A stretch of DNA of 64,000 nt, from assembly GCA_022843025.1 (NCBI GenBank), contig JALHOL010000004.1, forward strand, positions 248,001 to 312,000. Direction: 5' to 3'. The stretch's first letter is position 1. Each line of letters starts with the position of its first letter. The notes under the pieces are model-generated. The model made no database searches. It was not told where the DNA came from and saw only the letters and a program-made list of their open reading frames with translations. Shown piece after piece: positions 18,153-27,850 of this stretch. The DNA comes from Paracoccaceae bacterium. GTDB taxonomy: Bacteria; Pseudomonadota; Alphaproteobacteria; Rhodobacterales; Rhodobacteraceae. The translations under genes and the position numbers were made by a program.

Positions 18153-21100
18153 TCAAGGGATCGTGGTGCGCGCCAGGGCTGCACTCACGATATCGGGATC
18201 AAGGGGCATCAGTTGGGCGTGGCGCGTCCAGAGAATGGCAGTGTCGATCCGGCGGTCGGGGTAGATCTGGGCCAGAGCGGCGGCATAGGCCCCCATCTGA
18301 CGCAGAATGCCATCGGGTGTCTGGTCCGGCGTGGCGGGCAGGGCACGGTTGGATTTGTAATCTATGGCAAGAATACGGGTGGGTTCGACGATCAACCGGT
18401 CGACTGTGCCGAGCATCGGTTGGCCGAGGAGGGTGGCGGTAATCTCTACCTCGGTCAGTGCGGTGGCGGTGAAAAGGGTGGGGTGAGCGGCGATGACGGC
18501 CAGCGCCTCGGCCAGCAGTTCGGCGCGCAGGGCGCTGTCGGGGATCAGCGCAGCGGCCAGTGCCGGGTGATCGGCGGGATCGGTGCCGGGCAGATGTTGC
18601 AGCAGCAGATGCAGCGCGGTGCCGCGTGCCTTGGCGGTTTCTTCATCCAGCCCTTCCCCCGGCAGGGCCTTGGCCCCGCCAAGGGCAGAGGGCGAAAGCG
18701 GTTGTGCGGGGCGGCCGACGGTGGCCGCTGGAACAGTTGCCCAAGAAGGCGGGTCAGGCAGCGGCGGCGTGACCGATGTTTGCGGGCGCGGATCGGGCCA
18801 GATGCCAAAGGCATGGCGCAGGCGGCCACCGGGCAGGGGTTCGGCCCCGGCGGCCTGCATTCCGTTGGCGACCATGCGATACCACGCCTGATCCTGATTT
18901 GCTTCGCCCGCGCCGCAGACGATCAGCCACGACCGTGCGCGGGTGAGCGCGACGTAAAGCAGGCGCAGGCGTTCTTCGCCATCACGTTCTTTGCGGTGGG
19001 CGCGGGCGGCGGCGATGGCGGGCGGGCTTTCATCGGCGGGGGTGCGCCAGACGGGGGTGGAGTCGACCTCGACCACTTCATCCCGTTCGCGGGGGCTGAT
19101 GTCGCAGGTGTCGGGCAGGATCACGATAGGCGCTTCAAGGCCCTTTGCGCCATGGACCGTCATCACCCGGATGCGATGACCTTCGCTGTCCATCTGGCGT
19201 TTCACCTCAACCTCATCGGTCGAGAGCCAGACGAGGAAACCGGTCAAGCTGGGCACATCGGTGCGTTCATAGGCCAGCGCCTGCGAGAGCAGTTCGTCAA
19301 TCCCGTCTTCGGCCTCTGGTCCCAGCCGTTGCAGCAGGCGGCGGCGGCCATCGTGGCGGGTGAGCAGGCGTTCGATCAGATCATAGGGACGCAGGAAATC
19401 GGCCTGATCGCGGAGATCGTTCAAAAGCGAATATGTGTTCGTAAACTCTGCCTCGCGTTCGCGCAGAGCTTCCCAAAGATAGCCTTTGCGTGGCTGGGCG
19501 AGGGCGTAAAGTTCTGCCTCTGTCCAGCCGCAGAGAGGCGAGCGAAGGACGGCAGCAAGTGACAGATCATCTTCGGGTGTGGCGAGGAAGGCGAGCAGCG
19601 CCGAGATATCCTTGACCGCCAGTTCCGCGCCGAGCTTGAGCCGGTCCGCCCCGGCGATGGGCAGGTTGCGGGCTTTGCAGGCGCGGATGATTTCGGCAAA
19701 CAGATCAGACCGGCGCTGCACGAGGATCAAGAAATCACCCGCATGAACGGGGCGGGACGATCCGTTTTCCGGAATGGCAACGCCGGAGCGGATCATCAGC
19801 GCAATCTCATCCGCGATTTGCGCTGCAAGGCGGGCGGCGTGATGTTCCTCAGTAATAAGGTCGACGGGATTGCGCCAGTCATCCTCATCCTTGCCATCGG
19901 CTTTTTCGATCAGCGGCCAAAGGTCCACCCGGCCGGGCATCGCATCCCAGAAGGCGATATGGCTGGACCGCCCGCCCAGCGCGGCGGGGAAGCGGTCACC
20001 GAACGTGTCATCCACCACGCGCAGGATGGCGGGGGAGGAACGGAAGGAGTGTTCCAGTTCCAGCGATTGAAAGCTGCGTTCCACCGCGCGGAAACGGGCG
20101 CCAAAGCTGTTCTGTTTTTCATCGAAGGCCGCAACGTCGGCGCCTTGGAAGGAATAGATCGACTGCTTCTTGTCGCCCACGACGAACAGGGTGCGATCCA
20201 CATCCCGTGCGCCAGAGCCAGCGGTGAATTCTGCGGCGAGGCTTTCGATCACGCGCCATTGTTCGGGGCTGGTATCTTGCGCCTCATCGACCAGAATATG
20301 GTCGATCCCGCCATCCAGCCGGAACAGAACCCAGGCGGCGACGGCAGGATCTGTCAGAAGGGTTGAGGCGCGGGTGATCAGGTCATCGAAATCCAGCCAG
20401 CCACGCTGGGCCTTGCGCTGTTCATAAAGGGGAAGGAAGGCGGTAGCGAAGCGGTGCAGCGTGAGCGCGCGATCCATCGCATGCAGCGCGATACGGGTGC
20501 TGCGCGCAGATTCGACACGCCGCATAAGGTTTTCAAGGCGGTCCAAAAGCGGGCCAAGGGCGGCGCGGGTATCCTTTGTCGGGAAGGTGCCGATCTTGGC
20601 GGTGAAGGGTTCCTTGGCCTTTGGTCCGGAAAGAAACACATCCTCCAGTCCGGAAAGTGTCGCAAGGCTGGGCATCGAGAGGTTTAGGGGTTCAAGTTTT
20701 GCTGCCGCCTTCCCATCGTTGCCGCCTCTTGCGTGAAGCGCGGCGATGACCGCTGGCATCCATGCCGCCTCATCCCCCAGAAACACATCGGCCAGAAGCG
20801 TTTCAGCGCTTTCTCCCTGTTTCAGGCCGAACAGGCGGCGGGCATCTTCAGACGAAAGGGGGTTGGCGAATTTCGTGCGGTGGCCGGTGATCTGCTGAAT
20901 CAGGGTTGCGAAATCTTCGCCCGTCCAGGCGCGGGCCACCTCGGCTATCACATCGGGGGCAAGGGTTTCGGCCAGTTCTTCGATGATGTCATCGCGAAGC
21001 AGGCTGGCGGTGCGGTCATCCAGTTCCACGAATTGTGGGGATACCCCAGCCTCAAGTGGGAAGCGGCGCAGGAGGCTGGCGCAGAAGGAGTGAATGGTCT

Positions 21101-21458
21101 GGATGCGCAGGCCGCCGGGCGTTTCGATGGCACGGGCAAACAGACGGCGGGCCTGTGCCAGCGTGTCGGCATCCAGCCGCGCGCCTTCGCCCAGCTTGGC
21201 CAATTCCTCACGCAGGGCAGCGTCGGGTTTCATCGCCCATGTGCCGAGACGTTTGAACAGGCGGTTCTGCATCTCGGTCGCTGCCGCCTTGGTGTAGGTG
21301 AGGCAGAGGATATGCTGCGGTTCCACCCCGCCTAGCAACAAGCGGGCCACGCGGTTTGTCAGCACGCTGGTCTTGCCCGATCCGGCATTGGCGGACAGCC
21401 AGGTTGAGGCGGTTGGGCTTGCGGCCTGCACCTGCCGTTCAGAGGCAGCGTTGGTCAT
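18153..21458 (-). CDS. addA: Double-strand break repair helicase-nuclease AddA
   Basis: AddA is the UvrD-like helicase and nuclease subunit of AddAB, which processes double-strand ends for RecA. ATG 21458 overlaps the addB stop by 4 bp and gives 1101 residues. Walker A ANAGSGKTS is near residue 24, motif II is LVDEAQDTSPEQW, motif VI lies in LLYVALTRAR, and the C-terminal RecB-type nuclease core reads GTVDRL…ILAIDYKSNR. The protein is of normal family length. It is the last repair gene of the addB-addA pair. Confidence 0.96.
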   Translation of the reverse strand: MTNAASERQVQAASPTASTWLSANAGSGKTSVLTNRVARLLLGGVEPQHILCLTYTKAAATEMQNRLFKRLGTWAMKPDAALREELAKLGEGARLDADTLAQARRLFARAIETPGGLRIQTIHSFCASLLRRFPLEAGVSPQFVELDDRTASLLRDDIIEELAETLAPDVIAEVARAWTGEDFATLIQQITGHRTKFANPLSSEDARRLFGLKQGESAETLLADVFLGDEAAWMPAVIAALHARGGNDGKAAAKLEPLNLSMPSLATLSGLEDVFLSGPKAKEPFTAKIGTFPTKDTRAALGPLLDRLENLMRRVESARSTRIALHAMDRALTLHRFATAFLPLYEQRKAQRGWLDFDDLITRASTLLTDPAVAAWVLFRLDGGIDHILVDEAQDTSPEQWRVIESLAAEFTAGSGARDVDRTLFVVGDKKQSIYSFQGADVAAFDEKQNSFGARFRAVERSFQSLELEHSFRSSPAILRVVDDTFGDRFPAALGGRSSHIAFWDAMPGRVDLWPLIEKADGKDEDDWRNPVDLITEEHHAARLAAQIADEIALMIRSGVAIPENGSSRPVHAGDFLILVQRRSDLFAEIIRACKARNLPIAGADRLKLGAELAVKDISALLAFLATPEDDLSLAAVLRSPLCGWTEAELYALAQPRKGYLWEALREREAEFTNTYSLLNDLRDQADFLRPYDLIERLLTRHDGRRRLLQRLGPEAEDGIDELLSQALAYERTDVPSLTGFLVWLSTDEVEVKRQMDSEGHRIRVMTVHGAKGLEAPIVILPDTCDISPRERDEVVEVDSTPVWRTPADESPPAIAAARAHRKERDGEERLRLLYVALTRARSWLIVCGAGEANQDQAWYRMVANGMQAAGAEPLPGGRLRHAFGIWPDPRPQTSVTPPLPDPPSWATVPAATVGRPAQPLSPSALGGAKALPGEGLDEETAKARGTALHLLLQHLPGTDPADHPALAAALIPDSALRAELLAEALAVIAAHPTLFTATALTEVEITATLLGQPMLGTVDRLIVEPTRILAIDYKSNRALPATPDQTPDGILRQMGAYAAALAQIYPDRRIDTAILWTRHAQLMPLDPDIVSAALARTTIP

Positions 21459-24445
21459 GGTTCCTCTCCCACGGATTCGGAAGCGGGAGGGGCGGTGGTG
21501 TCCCATTCGCCATGGCGCGAAAGGTGGTCATAATCGCCCGTGAACCGTTCCTTCTGCACCGCGCGGCGGGCAGTATAGCCTGCGCCGTAGTGCGCATAGT
21601 GGGCGATCAGGGCGTGCAGCCCTTCCCACACCTCGGCGGTGATCTGGGGGGTGATCTCTGTCTCTTCGACCTTGGGGTTGGTGCCAAGGCCGACATAGGT
21701 GATCTTCGCCACTTCGGACGCTTCCAGCCCTTTGAACGCATCGCGTTCGGCCATGGCGGCAGCGAGGAGGAGTTGCTTGTCGAATGCCTTTTGCATGGCC
21801 TGTGTCGGGGGGGTTCCCGTCTTGTAGTCGATGATGTGCAGCCGCCCGTCTGGCAGCCGGTCGATCCGGTCCGGCGTCCCGGTGAGGCGGAAGTTCTGCG
21901 GAGTGAGGGTGACGCCACCCTTGCCTTCCAGCGCGACGGGGATGCCGCCATCGCGGCTGTCGACGGTCAGGAAGAAATCGGCGGCACGGGCGAGGCGGGC
22001 CAGCCAGAGCGCGCGGGCGGCAGGCCATGGCACCTGTTCGGCAAGGATACGGGTTGCAGTGTCCATCAGCCGTGCCTTGGCCTGAACGGGGGTTTCCGCA
22101 GACGGGCGATCTTTGACGAACGCCTCAAGGATCAGGTGCAGGATCTGCCCGCGCAGGGCGGCATGCGGTTCATGCCGCAGCGGATCGAGCCGATGCAGGC
22201 GCAGGATGTAGCGGCAGTAGATGGCATAGGGATCGCGGATCAGCAGGCCGATGCGGGTAAGGGACAGCTCCTTTGGCCGGGTGGCAACGGGCGGCCGTGG
22301 CGAGGGACGGCGCGCGGGCTTAAGCCGCGGATCGGCCTGCATGGCGGGCGTGGGCTGTTCCAGTGCGGCGGTCAGGGCAAGCCAGTGGCGGCCCCGGTCG
22401 CGCATGGCGGCCAGCGCCTGCGGGCCATGCTTTTCGGGCAGCCCCTCCATAAGGTTCATCAGGCGGTTGATCCAGCGGGACGGAACGGTTTCCGCCTCGG
22501 CATCCCGCAGGGCGCGGGTCAGCACCACGCGGGGGGCGGCCATGGCGATCTGGTAATCATGGGCAGACAGGCCCACCTGCCGTTCGGGCAGAAGCAGCCC
22601 CGCCTCCTTGCGCATCTTGCGGTTCAGCCAAGGGTCGGGTTCGGGCAGGCGCGGCCACGCGCCATCATTCAGCCCGCCAAGGATGACAAGCTCCGCCCCC
22701 TGTTCGCGCGCCTCGCGCGGGCCAAGGATCAGCAGGCCGGGATGTGCGGTGATGGTTTCGCGGACCTCGCCCCGCGCGATGACGGCATCGAACAGGTCGC
22801 GGTATTCGGCGGGCGACAGGATGCCGCCTGCATCAGCCTCTGTCGCAAGGGTGGCCATAAGCTTTAGCGCCTCTTCCCCTGCCTCTTTCTCCCACAGGGT
22901 GCCCGTTCCAACCGGGGCGCTGCCACGGGCGACGGCTTCGGTCAGGGCGCGGTGGGCTGTGACATGGTCGGCAAGGGGGGCGTCGGTGATGGTTGCGGCC
23001 GCATCGATGATGCGGGCGATGGTGTGAATCCAGGGAAGCAGGCCATCATCCTCTTGCCCCTTTTCGCTGCGCTTCTTCGTGTGGTCTTCGGCCCAGGCGA
23101 TAAGGCCTGCGCCTGTCGGGTAGGCGGGGCCTTCGCGGCGAAGCTTCATCTCAAGAAGCTCTCGCGTGCGCTTGAGGTGCGGGCCACGATCTTCACCCGA
23201 GAACGACAAGGGGTGTTTCAGCAGGACAAGCAGCGCGTCGGAGGTGAGTTTCCGGCCCATGATCCCCGCGACATGGCGCAACAGGCGACCGGGGGCAGAG
23301 AGGGCGAGCGGCCGGCCTGCGGAATCGTCTGGGATGATACCCCAACGGTCCAAAGCAGCGGCGACACGGCGGGTGAGCATCCGGTCAGGCGTGATCAGCG
23401 CGGCGGCGGTGCCCTCTTCAGCTGCCTGCCGCAGGATCAGCGCGATGGCCAGCGCCTCAGCGCGGGGGGTTTGCGCCTCGATCAGGGTGATGTCTTCGGT
23501 GGCCGCGGGTAGATCGGGCAAGGTGGCGCCCTCGGTCAGCCATTGATCGGTGACAGGCGCGGGGCGGAGCGACAGGGAAATCAGCCGGTTTCGCGCCGGG
23601 GCGGGGGCCGGGGCCTCCATCCAGGGGCGGATGGCGGTGGGTGGGATACCCAGCCGTTCCATCAGTCGACGAAAGCGGAATTGCGGGTGATCTTCGCCTG
23701 TCATTGCATCGGTCAGCCGATCCCAGACCCAAGACGGCATGTCGGCATCATAGCCCGGCAGCACCAGCGCCCCTTGCGGCAGGTTTGCGACCGCCTGCAT
23801 CAGTGCTGCCGTGGTGCCCCGCGACCCGGTGGAACCGGCGACGATCACGGGGCCTTGTGGCGGTATGGTCTGCCAAAGCGTGGCGATACGATCCACCGCC
23901 ATGCGCTGGCGGGTTTCCATATCCGGCGCCTCGGCCCCCGAAAAGAAGGGCGCGACGATGGACAGGAAGGCGCGGGTGCGCGCCCAATGGGCGGAATGGT
24001 CGGATACATCCAGCGCGGCGATCGTTTCCGGGGCCACGGCTTCGCCCTGCATTTCATCCATCAGGGTGGCAAGGCTATCGGCCAGATCATAAAGCGCGGC
24101 ACGGGGGGCAAGGTCGGGCTGGGCATCCAACAGGCGTGCGATCAGTTGCGACAGTTCCAGACGGCGGCGCAAGGGCGACACGGCAGCGGCGATGCCGGGC
24201 AGAGCCATGCCTTCGGTCAGGTCTGTCAGCACATGCAAGCGGGGCAAGAAGCCGGGGCCGGTAGCGATGAACGCCTCACGCACCCGGCGGCGCATGCGGT
24301 TGGTGTTCAGATAAAGGGTGACGCCTGCCATCGCCTCGGGCGGGGAACCATCTAGACGGGCGCGCAGACCGGCGACCAATGCCGGGGCGAAATCCACGCC
24401 GGGGGGAAGGTGAAAGACGCGGGGGCCAGGATCGGGGAACATCAT
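21455..24445 (-). CDS. addB: Double-strand break repair protein AddB
   Basis: AddB partners AddA; it carries a second nuclease and the Chi-scanning inactivated helicase fold. From ATG 24445 (overlapping the murU stop) it has 996 residues starting MMFPDPGPRVF. The P-loop-like segment of active helicases is absent, as expected for alphaproteobacterial AddB. The C-terminal nuclease motif is GTPDRIDRLPDG…HIIDYKTG (about 850-880). The cysteine cluster that holds an iron-sulfur cluster in Bacillus AddB is not seen around this domain. Confidence 0.95.
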   Translation of the reverse strand: MMFPDPGPRVFHLPPGVDFAPALVAGLRARLDGSPPEAMAGVTLYLNTNRMRRRVREAFIATGPGFLPRLHVLTDLTEGMALPGIAAAVSPLRRRLELSQLIARLLDAQPDLAPRAALYDLADSLATLMDEMQGEAVAPETIAALDVSDHSAHWARTRAFLSIVAPFFSGAEAPDMETRQRMAVDRIATLWQTIPPQGPVIVAGSTGSRGTTAALMQAVANLPQGALVLPGYDADMPSWVWDRLTDAMTGEDHPQFRFRRLMERLGIPPTAIRPWMEAPAPAPARNRLISLSLRPAPVTDQWLTEGATLPDLPAATEDITLIEAQTPRAEALAIALILRQAAEEGTAAALITPDRMLTRRVAAALDRWGIIPDDSAGRPLALSAPGRLLRHVAGIMGRKLTSDALLVLLKHPLSFSGEDRGPHLKRTRELLEMKLRREGPAYPTGAGLIAWAEDHTKKRSEKGQEDDGLLPWIHTIARIIDAAATITDAPLADHVTAHRALTEAVARGSAPVGTGTLWEKEAGEEALKLMATLATEADAGGILSPAEYRDLFDAVIARGEVRETITAHPGLLILGPREAREQGAELVILGGLNDGAWPRLPEPDPWLNRKMRKEAGLLLPERQVGLSAHDYQIAMAAPRVVLTRALRDAEAETVPSRWINRLMNLMEGLPEKHGPQALAAMRDRGRHWLALTAALEQPTPAMQADPRLKPARRPSPRPPVATRPKELSLTRIGLLIRDPYAIYCRYILRLHRLDPLRHEPHAALRGQILHLILEAFVKDRPSAETPVQAKARLMDTATRILAEQVPWPAARALWLARLARAADFFLTVDSRDGGIPVALEGKGGVTLTPQNFRLTGTPDRIDRLPDGRLHIIDYKTGTPPTQAMQKAFDKQLLLAAAMAERDAFKGLEASEVAKITYVGLGTNPKVEETEITPQITAEVWEGLHALIAHYAHYGAGYTARRAVQKERFTGDYDHLSRHGEWDTTAPPASESVGEEP

Positions 24446-25140
24446 TGGGTGAACCCCAGCAGGGATTCCGCCTGTGCGATGCCTTCGGGACGGCCCACAT
24501 CGCACCAACCGCCCTCATGGATCAGACCGAAGAGGCGGCCTTCGGCAATCATCCGATCCCAAAGCAGGTTGAGCGAAAATATCTCTTCCGGGATGTCGGC
24601 GAGTGCGTCTGTCCGCAAAATCTGCGCACCCAGATAGACCGCGCCCGCAGCGCCCTTGGCGCGGGTCAGGCGGCCATCGGCATCGATCAGGAAATCCCCG
24701 GTTCCGGTGTGGCCCGTGGCGCGGGCGGCGGGCAGAAGAAGGAGAAGGCCATCCATCCGCGCGCCATCCCATGCGGCGATCAGATTGGACAGGGGGTTGG
24801 CACCAGTCCACACCGCATCCGTGTTCAGCGTGAGAACAGGGCTGCTCCCCAACAAGGGAAGCGCGGCCTTCAGCCCGCCGCCCGTTTCAAGGATCGCCGG
24901 GGTTTCGTGGGAAAGGGTAACACCGCGCGGGGCAAGGTGGGTGGCAATCTGGTCGGGCAGGTAATGGGTGTTGGCGACGATGCGGGTGATGCCTGCCTCA
25001 TCGGCCAACGATAGCGCGTGATCAATCAGCGGCCTGCCTGCGACGGGGATCAGCGGTTTCGGTCGGGTTGCCGTCAGCGCGCCCATGCGCGTGCCAAAAC
25101 CCGCGGCGAACAGCATCAGCGGTGGGGGTGCAGGCCGCAT
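24442..25140 (-). CDS. murU: N-acetylmuramate alpha-1-phosphate uridylyltransferase (MurU-like)
   Basis: This 232-residue nucleotidyltransferase has the sugar-nucleotide signature MLFAAGFGTRMGALT…RPKPLIPV at its N-terminus, the VLTLNTDAVW metal-site segment and the C-terminal WCDVGRPEGI. Paired with the adjacent kinase it fits MurU, which makes UDP-MurNAc in the recycling route that bypasses de novo synthesis. ATG 25140 overlaps the amgK 3' end by 25 bp, with AAAGGA about 10 nt upstream; an ATG at 25116 in a TGATG overlap is an alternative but would start only two residues before the nucleotide-binding motif. Confidence 0.88.
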   Translation of the reverse strand: MRPAPPPLMLFAAGFGTRMGALTATRPKPLIPVAGRPLIDHALSLADEAGITRIVANTHYLPDQIATHLAPRGVTLSHETPAILETGGGLKAALPLLGSSPVLTLNTDAVWTGANPLSNLIAAWDGARMDGLLLLLPAARATGHTGTGDFLIDADGRLTRAKGAAGAVYLGAQILRTDALADIPEEIFSLNLLWDRMIAEGRLFGLIHEGGWCDVGRPEGIAQAESLLGFTQ

Positions 25141-26132
25141 TGCGCGCCGATCCTTTTTAGCGTGTCGGGGGTGGGTTCGGGCAGCAGATCGTGGCAGATC
25201 GCAGCCAGCGGGGCCAGAGCGGGATGGGCCAGGTTGCGCCAAAGCTGTTCCCAGACGCGGGGGATCAGGGGTAGGTAGCCCGGTTTGCCCCCCTTGAGGC
25301 AGAGGCGCGCGAAGATGCCGATGATGCGCAAGGCGCGCTGGGCGCCGAGCGTGGCATAGGATGGTGCAAATTCAGCAGGGTTCGTGCCGTTTTCGGCGCA
25401 AAATCGGGCGATCATCGCGGCCTCTGTTTCCGCCGCCACGTCTCGGCGGGCGTCTTGCAGCAGCGAGACGAGGTCATATCCAGGCTGGCCCATCTGGGCG
25501 AGTTGGAAATCCAGCAGCCCTACCCGTGCGACGCCCGCGCGTTCGGGCAGCCAGAGCAGGTTTTCGGCGTGGTAGTCGCGCAGGATCATCACGCGCGGGC
25601 CATCGGCATGGCGCTGGATCAGGTTTGCAAGAACAGTCACGAACATGGCCGGATCAGGGGATTCTCCTGTCGCTGCGAAGGCATACCAGTCCAGCGCAAA
25701 GGAGGCCGCCGCTGCCCAATCCTGCGCCGAAAGATCGGGCAGGTTGGGCGGCGCGTCATGGCGATGCAGATGGATCAGAACATCGGTCGCTGCGGCATAT
25801 AGCGGGGCTTCCAGCGCGGGATCTGCGGCAATGAGGCGGGCGAAAAGTCCGTCGCCCAGATCTTCGATCAGCAGGAAGCCGTGTTCGTAATCCTCGGCCA
25901 GGATCGCGGGGGGTGACAGGCCGAGACGGGCAAGATGGCGCGCGATGGCGGTGAAGGTGGCGGGATCGTCACCCTTGCCGGGCGGTGCATCCATCAAGAC
26001 GGCGGTACCCCCGCCCAGCGTCAACCTGTCATAGCTGCGGTCTGACGCATCTCCGGCCAGAAAGCGCCGTTCTGCCGCGCCCCATCCGGCGCGGGCAAGA
26101 AACGTCTCTGACAAGGCGTGACGGTCTGTCAT
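25116..26132 (-). CDS. amgK: Anomeric MurNAc/GlcNAc kinase (AmgK-like aminoglycoside phosphotransferase family)
   Basis: The 338-residue protein belongs to the aminoglycoside phosphotransferase fold: catalytic loop ILRDYHAENLLW (H-x-x-N-L) and metal-binding LLDFQLAQ, with FLLIEDLGDGLF in the N-lobe. Together with the overlapping murU it fits AmgK, which phosphorylates recycled MurNAc at C1. ATG 26132 overlaps the tsaE stop (ATGA). Substrate is inferred from context; other small-molecule kinases have the same fold. Confidence 0.87.
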   Translation of the reverse strand: MTDRHALSETFLARAGWGAAERRFLAGDASDRSYDRLTLGGGTAVLMDAPPGKGDDPATFTAIARHLARLGLSPPAILAEDYEHGFLLIEDLGDGLFARLIAADPALEAPLYAAATDVLIHLHRHDAPPNLPDLSAQDWAAAASFALDWYAFAATGESPDPAMFVTVLANLIQRHADGPRVMILRDYHAENLLWLPERAGVARVGLLDFQLAQMGQPGYDLVSLLQDARRDVAAETEAAMIARFCAENGTNPAEFAPSYATLGAQRALRIIGIFARLCLKGGKPGYLPLIPRVWEQLWRNLAHPALAPLAAICHDLLPEPTPDTLKRIGAQCGLHPHR

Positions 26133-26605
26133 TTGCCAGATGCCAGCAAGGCCGCCAGCAGGCCCGGACGTCCGCCGTAAAGATGCGCCATCCTGCCATC
26201 GCCCTGTGCTGTCAGGCGCAGGCGCAGCGCATCGTGGGGAATATGGGACCCCAACCGATCCGGCCATTCCACAAGGCAGATCGCTGTGGCGAAGGCGTCT
26301 TCCAGACCAAGCTCCAACACCTCATCCGGGTGGGACAGGCGATAAAGATCGGCGTGCCAGATTTCCACGCCTTCGGCATCATAGGTTTGCACGAGGGTGA
26401 AGCTGGGCGAGGGAACATCCTCCATCCGGCCCAGCCGCGCGCGGATCAGAGCACGGGCGAGGTGGGATTTCCCCGCCCCGATCGGCCCTTCCAGCAGGAC
26501 GGTGTCCCCCGCCATCAGCAACCCGGCCAGCCGTTCGCCCAATGCGGCGGTGGCATCCTCATCGGCAAGGAAGAGTGTTCGTTCAACGGGGGGCGCGGCG
26601 GTCAT
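26129..26605 (-). CDS. tsaE: tRNA threonylcarbamoyladenosine biosynthesis ATPase TsaE
   Basis: TsaE is the small ATPase needed with TsaB, TsaC and TsaD for t6A at position 37 of ANN-decoding tRNAs. From ATG 26605 it has 158 residues. Walker A EGPIGAGKSHLARAL, the switch segment VPSPSFTLVQTY, and the HADLYRLSHPDEV motif are clear. tsaD is elsewhere in the window (37.7-38.8 kb). This gene is first in the tsaE-amgK-murU-addB-addA chain, every junction of which overlaps. Confidence 0.95.
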   Translation of the reverse strand: MTAAPPVERTLFLADEDATAALGERLAGLLMAGDTVLLEGPIGAGKSHLARALIRARLGRMEDVPSPSFTLVQTYDAEGVEIWHADLYRLSHPDEVLELGLEDAFATAICLVEWPDRLGSHIPHDALRLRLTAQGDGRMAHLYGGRPGLLAALLASGK

Positions 26606-26649
26606 GGCGGCAGTTTTACCGCCCTGCCCGACCACCGCAAGCAGAACGC

Positions 26650-27804
26650 TCAGGCGCCGACGCGGGTGGCTGTCAACGCGCGGGGGGCCGACTCGGCCAG
26701 CACCGAGCAGAAGCCCACAAGCGTGGCGCCATCCGACAAGGGGACAAAGCGGCAGGCGATCAGCCGCCCATCCAGCAAACGCGCCTCGGCCTGCCAAGGG
26801 GCGCGGTCATCGAGGCGGGCGGAAAATTCCTCGGCTTCGGTCCAGAGGGTGGAAGGGGCCGACAGGGCGCGCCATTGCGCGGCCATCCGTGCGAAGCCCA
26901 TCGGGGCAAGCTGTTCGCCCGGATCATGGCCCCAAAGCGCCGCATAGGCCGTATTCGACATCACAAGCTGGCCGGTTGAGGCGAAGACGGCGATCCCTTC
27001 TTCCAACGTGTCGACGACGCGCTGGCACAGTTCCAGATCGGCGCGGTAGCGGCGGCTGCGGATGATTTCGGTCGATATGTCGTCGATCATAAGCGCCAGC
27101 CCGCCATTCAGGTGCCGCCGCCCGGTGATACGGTAGGTCTGCCCGCCGGGCAGGGCCCAGGTGTCCTCGAACTGGCCGCTGGCGGCGGCGCGTTCCATAT
27201 CGGCAAGCTGGTGGCGCCAGCCTTTCCAATCCTTGGGTTCCGGGATCATGTTTCGGTCGCGCATCCCGTCGAGCATGGCGATCAGGGATGGTCGGCGCGA
27301 CAGGAATTCGGGGGATAGACCGGTCAGGTCGGCCAAGGCCGGGTTGAAACTTTGCAGATGCCGGCTGTGATCAAAGACGGCCAATCCGGTGGGAAGCTGG
27401 GCAAAGGTCTTGGCCATCGCCTGCACCATGTCGCGCAGGCTGGATTCGGCGCGGACCAGATCATCGACAGGCCGGGCATGGCCGATGTCTGACCGGATCA
27501 CGATGTCAAACCACTGCGCGTTGTCACAGGTATCCAGGCTGATGCGGCCTTCGACCAGTGCAAGAGCCTTGCGACCGTCGCCCCTTAACAGTGCCTTGTA
27601 GGCGGCGTTGGACCAGACGACATTGCCCGTGGCATCCGTGTGCCAGAGCGGCATCGAAAGCCGTTCTGCGGCCCGGGCGGCATAGTGCGAAGACACCGCC
27701 TCTGCCTGCGATGCAGGGCGGGGGATGATGGACAAAGCCACAACGCTCAGCGCTGCGCCCAGCACGGCAAGAGCCAGGAATTCCAGCCAGATCAAGGGTA
27801 TCAC
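26650..27804 (-). CDS. Membrane-anchored PAS-domain protein lacking a kinase domain
   Basis: The 384-residue protein has an N-terminal membrane helix (about 5-27) and three PAS-like segments (about 45-100, 125-240 and 255-370; for example FAQLPTGLAVFDHSRHLQSFNPAL and EEGIAVFASTGQLVMSNTAYAALWG). It ends after the last PAS domain; no HisKA, HATPase, GGDEF or EAL domain follows, and the next gene on that strand is tsaE. It is probably a signal-sensing accessory protein. The neighbouring regB gene is on the same strand 110 bp upstream. A CtrA-type TTAA-N7-TTAA site lies 47-61 bp before its start codon. Confidence 0.82.
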   Translation of the reverse strand: MIPLIWLEFLALAVLGAALSVVALSIIPRPASQAEAVSSHYAARAAERLSMPLWHTDATGNVVWSNAAYKALLRGDGRKALALVEGRISLDTCDNAQWFDIVIRSDIGHARPVDDLVRAESSLRDMVQAMAKTFAQLPTGLAVFDHSRHLQSFNPALADLTGLSPEFLSRRPSLIAMLDGMRDRNMIPEPKDWKGWRHQLADMERAAASGQFEDTWALPGGQTYRITGRRHLNGGLALMIDDISTEIIRSRRYRADLELCQRVVDTLEEGIAVFASTGQLVMSNTAYAALWGHDPGEQLAPMGFARMAAQWRALSAPSTLWTEAEEFSARLDDRAPWQAEARLLDGRLIACRFVPLSDGATLVGFCSVLAESAPRALTATRVGA

Positions 27805-27850
27805 GGGGTGTCCGCCAGATTGGTGCGACTCAACCCTTGCGCGAGTAACC

